Positions 58,317 through 64,000 of a stretch of 64,000 bases of DNA are shown piece by piece. Under the pieces are notes generated by a model. The model saw only the letters and a list, made by a program, of their open reading frames with translations. It was not told the DNA's origin and ran no database searches. The DNA lies in NCBI GenBank assembly GCA_913775095.1, contig CAJYIW010000003.1, positions 1 to 64,000 of the forward strand, in the 5' to 3' direction. The position numbers were made by a program, and so were the translations under genes. Position 1 is the first letter of the stretch; the number at the start of each line of letters is the position of its first letter. This stretch comes from an uncultured Siphonobacter sp. Its GTDB lineage: Bacteria > Bacteroidota > Bacteroidia > Cytophagales > Spirosomataceae.

Positions 58317-61300
58317 TTAATCGATCTTCTTTTTCCCAAAGATCTGATTGAACGTATTGTAGTCCAGGTTAATCACGAAGCCTAAGCCTGTTTCGATGAC
58401 GTAGCCTTCCAGAACATTTTCCAGTTCATTGACCCGGTACGCACGTACCATATATCGGCCATCTCGTGTGATGTTGTAATTCACCGAAATGTTATCAAAC
58501 ACCTGAGCGTTCCCCCGATTAATTCCCGTGTTGTCTTCTAATACAAAGTTTTTACCTACACTTACAGACAAACGACCATTGAAAAAGCTTTTGGAAAGTC
58601 CAACGTTTAAATCGGTCTTCGTAGCCGTTGACCCTGCATCAACATTTTTATTATTATTGGCATAATCACTTGATGAGTTCAATCCTACATTCAGGTCAAC
58701 GCCTTTGATTACGTTTGAAGCCAGACGATCCAGCTGTTGGGAAAGAATTTTACTTACACTATTTCGGGCTACGTTTTCGGCATTAAGGCCGCCGCCGCTG
58801 CCCGAGAAAAAGTCAAAAGAATTTTCAGGTAAAAAGCTACCTAACACTAATAAAGCAAAAACCTGCTTGTTGATTTCGGAAGGGTCTCTTCTGTACTGGA
58901 CCAGTTTGGCCTCCACCGATTCTTTGATTTCAGCTGAAGGAACAGTAGCTCCCTCCGGTAAGGTTACATCAAAGCTCAGTTCAGGTTTGGCCAGATTACC
59001 CTGCATCTTCAAGGCAACATCAAAGGGCAACTTATTAGCATAGAGATTACGTTCGCTGGCTCCCTTCACCTGATTGGCGATCAGCTCCGAAACCCGGGCC
59101 TGAACGCGATACAGTGCAGTAATGTCAAGCGTCGCTCTTAATGGATCTCCGGCGAAGACGATGCTGCTTCCCTTCTCAATTTCAAAGTTCCGTTTCAGTA
59201 CTTCATAGGTCAGAGCATAGGCTCCTTCCGTTAGGTCGTAACGGCCAAAGAGTCCAATATTTCCGGCGGCATCCATGGTGACGTTCAGACGAGCATTACC
59301 CTTAGCCCGCAGGTTATCACCACTTTGCTCATCGATAATCACATTGAATTCCGTTGCATCATTAATCTCTACGTCAACGGAAATATTGGAGTTCGCTAAC
59401 TGGTCAAAAGTGATTTTGGTATTAAGCGTATCCGCCTTGGGTTTCCTCAAGTACTTTGCCAGTGCGGTGGTATCATTCGGCTGAATGAAGGTAATGATGC
59501 CCTCAGAGTCTTCGGCGGATGGTCCTGAATTGGGAATAACCATCGTGATTTTGCTGTCATCTTCCACCTTCAGATTTCCGGTTATAGACGGCGTTGACCC
59601 ACTGCCGCGAATCCGCAGATTGGTGCTTAAGGAAGCATTTCCGTACACCAGCTCATTATCCCGACGGGACGCATTCAGCACATTGAATCGATCGGCACTA
59701 ACCTGCAGGTTATAGCCCACGTCTGGTAAATTGGCAATGCTTACCGTACCGTCCGTAGTGAAGGTATGCCCTTCCCGATCCCGAATGGCGAACTTACTCA
59801 GACGGATGGTCTGGTTATCGAAAACGATCGCCTGCTTGTCAATGGCGTACGATTCGTTAATGAAAGCCACATTGAAGCCCACTTCCTGGAAGTTAATTTG
59901 TCCGTTCAGTCGGGGTTTATCAACGGCTCCTTTGACGGTCATTTCCCCCTGTAGCTGACCTTCGGCCTGCCGTAGCTGCCCGAAACTAAAGGCTTCGATG
60001 GTCCGGGTGTCCAGTCGGCGTAACTCTACTTTCAGGTCCAGGGCATCGTTCGTGGAACTGGGATTGTAGAAACCGCCAACGTGCAGATCATTGGTTTCAC
60101 CCACGAGGTTAACGTCTGCCTGAATCCGGTTGTCAGTCATGTTCGCAAATTTGGCCTGAAGATTGCCCAGGTTCTTTTGCATGACGTTCAGACTATCTAC
60201 TTTCAGATCTCCCGTAAAACTCAGTTTCCGGTTCGTGCCTTCCGTGCCGAGGTAATCTTTAACGACTACATCGCCGTTCAGCACGCCATCCGCCAGGGTA
60301 GTATCCTGATTAGCTAATTTCAGTAAGTCCGAAATGACCAGATTTTTCAGTTCTACGTGTAAAGGAGCATTGGGAGTAGGCTCAGTGCTGTTGACAATCA
60401 GAGCCTGATTATTGGTTTCCAGGCGGAATTTCTCAGCCACTACGCCCGCTTTACTGTAGCGGATGTAACCCGTTGTGTCGGAAGTCCAGTACTGATAATT
60501 CGTTAATAAGGCCTGACGATCCAGATGCAACTCATAAGCATCTCCCTGGATTCCTACACGACCCGCGATGCCAAAACGATTCTCATTTACCGAATCCTTA
60601 TTCATCACCCGGAACTGTAACTGATTCTGAGCGGCAGATGCCGTAATGTCGGTTGGGTATAAGTGCAGCGACTGTTTACGAATTTCGCCTACCTGTCCCT
60701 GCAATACCAGTTTCCCGTCCGTGGAAGCCAGTTTCAGGTTGGCCCCTGAAATTACCATGGTATCGTACTCAATGGGTCCGGCAGTTACCGAAATATTTAA
60801 CGTAGAGTCAGCCCGTTTGCTATCCAGAGTGGCTTCGATCTTAACCGGTTCCAGGCGAGTCAGCCCGGGCACGAAAGCCAGTAAGAGCGGGTGCTGACGA
60901 ACCCGCATTTTAAGGGTAAAGTCCGTCGGAGCCTTGGGAGCTTCGATCTGCATATCCGGAATCGTAACGTATTTATTGATTTCGCTAACAGTAGCCGAGG
61001 CCAGATCCGCGTACTGAAAATTCCCTCCCAGATCAATCTCTGCGAAAGGCGTCCGGGCAATGATCGTTTTGCTGGTCCCTTCGGCATTGGCCGTCAGGTA
61101 GAGGGAGTCAACGGGATAATTTTCTCCTTTCAGACTAATATTCAGATTTTCCGTTCGCAGGGTACCAATCAGCTTTTCAGGGTTTGTCGAAGCAAAATCC
61201 ATCTGGATATTACCCTTCACCTCAAACGGATCGGTGTACAATTTCAGAGCGTGGAGATCCAGTTGCTCGATTGCTACGTTCCCTTTCACACTTGGAAATT

Positions 61301-63383
61301 CTTCCTTCATGTTCGCATTAGCGACCAGATTCAAACGGGCATTTGGATCATTAATACCACCCTGAATGTCCAGTAATCCCTGATTCAAGGTTCCCCTGGC
61401 CGCAAACTGACGATAGGTATATCCCTGAAGGGTTGCTTCCGGTACGTTCAGGTCAAAGGTCGTATTCATCGTTTTGGGATCAATCCCCCGTCCATTAACC
61501 GTGGCCGTGGCCGTAATGGCCCCGAATTGCTGGGGTTGCATCAGCCACTTTCCTAAGTCCAGCTGCTCAATTTTGGCGGTTCCGGCGTAAGTTTGATTTT
61601 TGCCCGTTACGAAGTTCTTGAGCTGACCATCGAATGCAAGATTTCCATACGAAGAATTCATGGCGATGTCCAGATCAATGTTGTTGAGGCGGCCTTTGGC
61701 CGTTCCTGCCAGCTTTAACTGAGCCGGAATACTGATGGAATCAGGCAAGGATCCTTTGGGTGCCAGTTTCTTTACATCTGCCGAACTGGTGGTTGCATTT
61801 TCCAGCACGATGTTAAGCCCCATTTTCTCGGGATCGGTCGGATAGGATACTTTCCCATGAGCCTTTAGTTTGGTGGAGGCAAGCATGGAAAATTCAACCA
61901 GTGGCAAGTTCAGATCAGCTAATGAGCCCTTTGCCTGAATAGAAGCATTCACCACCGCCTTTTCGTTTCCTTTGATCGGAGTCGTCTGAGCTAAGCTGGG
62001 AACCAGTGTAATGATATCAGCAAAGGAAATTTTATTCTTCGTCATGTTCACATCAACCAGCACGCGTTTCGCCTCAGCGGCCCGGGTGAGCTGTCCGAGG
62101 GAATCGAACTTGATGACGAGTTTGTCCTTCAGGAGGGTTCCTGGAGTCTGAACAAGGAAGTTGGTCAGTCCAATTTGTTGAGGACTGTAAAAGACATCCG
62201 CATCGAAGCGTTGAAGATTCATTCCACTTTTTTCCCGAAATTTCCCCTCACGGAGTTTTCCGGAGATCAGGTTCGGCTGGTACACCAGCTCGTCCCCATT
62301 CAAAGTAAAGCCTTTGATATCGATGTGACTGTAATCCAGCCCTTTGGGCTGCCGGGGATTGTTGTCGTTATCGAACTTAATGTCATTATTCGCCAGGCGA
62401 ACCCGACCAATTTTAGCTTTCCAGCCCGCGTTGGGGTCCTGCGGTTTTTCCTTGTTATTCGGAGCAGGGGGGGCTTCGGGAGTCGGAGCCGTTTTTCCCA
62501 GCGTTGCCGTAATCTGAGAATTCATTAATTCCAGCGAACGAATAATGGCTTGCTGCCCTTCGAGGTAGAGCTGATCGCCAGCCAGGTTCAACTGCCCCAC
62601 TTTTCCCGTACTACTGAAGCCTGCTTCTTCGGCTTTGATAATCCAGGCGGTGCGATTGAGCTGCCAGTCACCCATACGCAAATCCATGGTATCTCCCGGT
62701 ACCGTAGCAGCGTCGTTTACTTTTCCGGGAATATCAATTCCTTTATAGATACGGGCCTGAGCCACCAGACCGCTGGACTTGATTTCGTTGACATGGTAGC
62801 GGGATTCGGCCGGATTGATTTCATCGAATTTTCCGGTCAGTGTATCGACAGCGAAATGAATATCGGCTCCGGCAATGTCATCGACGTAATGAATCCGAAC
62901 GTCATTCATGCCTACCCCGGAAAGGCTTAAGGCCAGCGGAGCCGAAGAAGTATCGGCGGGATCGGCCGGAGCACCCGAGGAAAAAGCGTCGACTAAAAAG
63001 TTGAAGTTAAAGGAAGTATCGGGTAAGGTCCGGGTTACGTTCAACCGGATTTTATCGAATTCGATCTGATTCAGGGCAATTCGTCCCTGAATCAAACCCA
63101 GCATATCTAAATCTACCCGCATTCGTGCTCCACTCAGAAGGGTATCTCCTTTGGGCGTTTGAAAGTATACGTCTTCCAGCTGAATCCAGTCGGGAATCTG
63201 ATAACTGATTTTACCAATCCGAAAAGGCGTGTCGAGTTTACTGGACAGGTAACGATTGGCTTGTTTGGTAACGAAGTTCTGGCCCCAGGGGGTGAGTCCT
63301 AATACGAGTAAGAAGGCGATCACCAAGAGTAAAAGCCCACCAATGGAAGCCAGCGAAATTTTAAGTACTTTTTTTACAGTCAT
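58317..63383 (-). CDS. tamB: Translocation/assembly module TamB
   Basis: A 1688-residue protein with one N-terminal TM helix (about 10-30) and a long beta-rich body made of AsmA/TamB-like strands, forming a lipid-transfer groove in known members. The C-terminal 400 residues carry the DUF490 domain (YRVQARVSELIANQVKG, then VKGVDLNVGL and DGRYMVRAYRVNE). Start ATG 63383 (MTVKKVLKI) is preferred over 63395. It is the first gene of a tamB-tamL pair; the two are expected to span the periplasm. Confidence 0.92.
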   Translation of the reverse strand: MTVKKVLKISLASIGGLLLLVIAFLLVLGLTPWGQNFVTKQANRYLSSKLDTPFRIGKISYQIPDWIQLEDVYFQTPKGDTLLSGARMRVDLDMLGLIQGRIALNQIEFDKIRLNVTRTLPDTSFNFNFLVDAFSSGAPADPADTSSAPLALSLSGVGMNDVRIHYVDDIAGADIHFAVDTLTGKFDEINPAESRYHVNEIKSSGLVAQARIYKGIDIPGKVNDAATVPGDTMDLRMGDWQLNRTAWIIKAEEAGFSSTGKVGQLNLAGDQLYLEGQQAIIRSLELMNSQITATLGKTAPTPEAPPAPNNKEKPQDPNAGWKAKIGRVRLANNDIKFDNDNNPRQPKGLDYSHIDIKGFTLNGDELVYQPNLISGKLREGKFREKSGMNLQRFDADVFYSPQQIGLTNFLVQTPGTLLKDKLVIKFDSLGQLTRAAEAKRVLVDVNMTKNKISFADIITLVPSLAQTTPIKGNEKAVVNASIQAKGSLADLNLPLVEFSMLASTKLKAHGKVSYPTDPEKMGLNIVLENATTSSADVKKLAPKGSLPDSISIPAQLKLAGTAKGRLNNIDLDIAMNSSYGNLAFDGQLKNFVTGKNQTYAGTAKIEQLDLGKWLMQPQQFGAITATATVNGRGIDPKTMNTTFDLNVPEATLQGYTYRQFAARGTLNQGLLDIQGGINDPNARLNLVANANMKEEFPSVKGNVAIEQLDLHALKLYTDPFEVKGNIQMDFASTNPEKLIGTLRTENLNISLKGENYPVDSLYLTANAEGTSKTIIARTPFAEIDLGGNFQYADLASATVSEINKYVTIPDMQIEAPKAPTDFTLKMRVRQHPLLLAFVPGLTRLEPVKIEATLDSKRADSTLNISVTAGPIEYDTMVISGANLKLASTDGKLVLQGQVGEIRKQSLHLYPTDITASAAQNQLQFRVMNKDSVNENRFGIAGRVGIQGDAYELHLDRQALLTNYQYWTSDTTGYIRYSKAGVVAEKFRLETNNQALIVNSTEPTPNAPLHVELKNLVISDLLKLANQDTTLADGVLNGDVVVKDYLGTEGTNRKLSFTGDLKVDSLNVMQKNLGNLQAKFANMTDNRIQADVNLVGETNDLHVGGFYNPSSTNDALDLKVELRRLDTRTIEAFSFGQLRQAEGQLQGEMTVKGAVDKPRLNGQINFQEVGFNVAFINESYAIDKQAIVFDNQTIRLSKFAIRDREGHTFTTDGTVSIANLPDVGYNLQVSADRFNVLNASRRDNELVYGNASLSTNLRIRGSGSTPSITGNLKVEDDSKITMVIPNSGPSAEDSEGIITFIQPNDTTALAKYLRKPKADTLNTKITFDQLANSNISVDVEINDATEFNVIIDEQSGDNLRAKGNARLNVTMDAAGNIGLFGRYDLTEGAYALTYEVLKRNFEIEKGSSIVFAGDPLRATLDITALYRVQARVSELIANQVKGASERNLYANKLPFDVALKMQGNLAKPELSFDVTLPEGATVPSAEIKESVEAKLVQYRRDPSEINKQVFALLVLGSFLPENSFDFFSGSGGGLNAENVARNSVSKILSQQLDRLASNVIKGVDLNVGLNSSSDYANNNKNVDAGSTATKTDLNVGLSKSFFNGRLSVSVGKNFVLEDNTGINRGNAQVFDNISVNYNITRDGRYMVRAYRVNELENVLEGYVIETGLGFVINLDYNTFNQIFGKKKID

Positions 63384-63395
63384 ACGCATGAACAA

Positions 63396-63745
63396 GTAGC
63401 CGAGAAGCTACGACCCTACTTACTTGTAAAGGTGTAATCCATTCCTGAAAAGATAGGAAACTGGGGAAATCAATAGATACCTCCGCTATTTATGCCTCAA
63501 TTTGTGTACTTTTTTACACAATAACATCTATTTTCTACTTTTCGGTGACTAAGGGTAATTACGCATGTTCTTAACTAAAGGTTAGTTATGTCTTAGAATA
63601 AATCCGTGAGATTACCCCTTCTTATGCGTTTTTACTTTCTTTCTACAAGGCTGAACTTTACCTTTGCCCACTCCTGTCCCGGAAAAAGAATTCCCGTCGA
63701 CGAATGACAACGCAACTTGTCCTCTACGGCTGCACTCGAAAATCT
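63396..63745. other. Gene-free divergent region with inverted repeats
   Basis: 350 nt without a gene between divergent tamB and the DoxX-like gene. It holds TGTGTA-CTTTTT-TACACA (63503-63520) and TAACTAA-AGG-TTAGTTA (63572-63588), both perfect inverted repeats of operator size. AAGGGTAAT (63551) and ATTACCCCTT (63611) form a looser inverted pair. No RNA gene is recognised. Confidence 0.55.
63659..63666 (+). promoter_or_regulatory. Bacteroidota -7 element (TACCTTTG) of the DoxX-like gene
   Basis: TACCTTTG matches the consensus and lies 79 nt upstream of the ATG at 63746 (37 nt before an alternative ATG at 63704). No TTG at -33. Confidence 0.55.
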
Positions 63746-64000
63746 ATGAAACTCTTTGCTCACTTTTGCCGCATACTTGTTGGAGTTATATTCATTTTTT
63801 CAGGATTAATAAAACTCAATGATCCCGTTGGAACGCAGATAAAACTTGAAGAATACTTCGAAGTTTTTGCTCAGGATTTTTCCGGCATGGCCGCCTTTTG
63901 GGAAGCCCTTGTGCCCTACGCCCTGTATTTCTCCATTCTGCTTTGTTCCCTCGAAATTTTGGCTGGCGTTGCGTTACTGGTTCAGTGGAAGCTGCGTCGC
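63746..64000 (+). CDS. DoxX-like membrane protein (5' part, runs off the window)
   Basis: The first 85 codons of a membrane protein are present. The start MKLFAHFCRILVGVIFIFSGLIKLNDP and the FFEVFAQDF-like loop are typical of the DoxX/BT_3928 family of four-TM proteins. An in-frame ATG at 63704 would add 14 residues. The gene continues past position 64000. Confidence 0.75.
   Translation, partial: MKLFAHFCRILVGVIFIFSGLIKLNDPVGTQIKLEEYFEVFAQDFSGMAAFWEALVPYALYFSILLCSLEILAGVALLVQWKLRR

Overview
The window looks like a chromosome segment of a Cytophagales-type member of the Bacteroidota. The evidence is a C-terminal type IX secretion (T9SS) sorting domain, a BatD protein, a lipidated TamA (TamL) next to TamB, a CusA-TolC fusion, Bacteroidota-restricted families (DUF4876, DUF2807, DUF1599, DUF6702-like) and repeated TAnnTTTG promoter -7 elements. 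Base composition is near 50% GC except for one AT-rich patch at about 43.8-45.8 kb. Species and family cannot be fixed from the sequence alone. No rRNA, tRNA, CRISPR array, insertion sequence or prophage was seen.

Layout. 0-2 kb: a heptamer repeat array, an HI0933-type flavoprotein and a DUF983 protein. 2-6.5 kb: a minus-strand sulfide/persulfide operon (ArsR regulator, TauE/SafE exporter, two thioredoxins, MBL-double-rhodanese persulfide enzyme, two YeeE/YedE halves). 6.6-12 kb: a sodium/solute symporter, a histidine kinase and response regulator, and a divergent T9SS cargo protein separated from the kinase by a phased TCAAAC array. 12-18.2 kb: a heavy-metal RND efflux operon with fused outer-membrane channel. 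18.3-20.6 kb: an ABC ATPase with a small membrane protein, and a TlpA-like protein. 20.8-24.5 kb: a short division/cell-wall cluster (rsmH, ftsL, ftsI). 24.7-26.2 kb: a Wzi-like outer-membrane protein. 26-36.7 kb: mostly minus-strand housekeeping genes (ABC-F, aroC, batD, pyrC, hemB, DUF456, rnc, fabF, acpP). 37-41.5 kb: DUF2807 protein, rplS with a structured leader, and an L-fucose oxidation and uptake set. 41.8-47.3 kb: rseP with a DUF6702-like partner, an AT-rich SGNH hydrolase/acyltransferase pair and an S41 peptidase. 47.5-55.8 kb: mixed genes including FKBP isomerase, a receiver-only regulator, a LolD-like ATPase, a large TPR membrane protein, a duplicated DUF1599 protein and a PAP2 phosphatase. 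55.9-63.4 kb: the tamB-tamL operon. The window ends inside a DoxX-like gene.

How genes work together. The sulfur operon can import or release reduced sulfur, oxidise persulfide and export sulfite, under an ArsR repressor with four cysteines. The metal operon encodes all three layers of an efflux pump in two large polypeptides. The fucose genes cover uptake, dehydrogenation to the lactone and lactone opening; the downstream dehydratase and aldolase steps are not in the window. acpP-fabF-rnc is a classic lipid/RNA cluster with a terminator-like hairpin after acpP. TamB and TamL should act together at the envelope.

The items most worth a second look are the rplS leader stem, the 10-bp phased TCAAAC array, the 7-bp repeat arrays, the SDR with Asn in place of the catalytic Lys, the start codon displayed in a hairpin loop at 18.3 kb, and the AT-rich surface-modification cassette.
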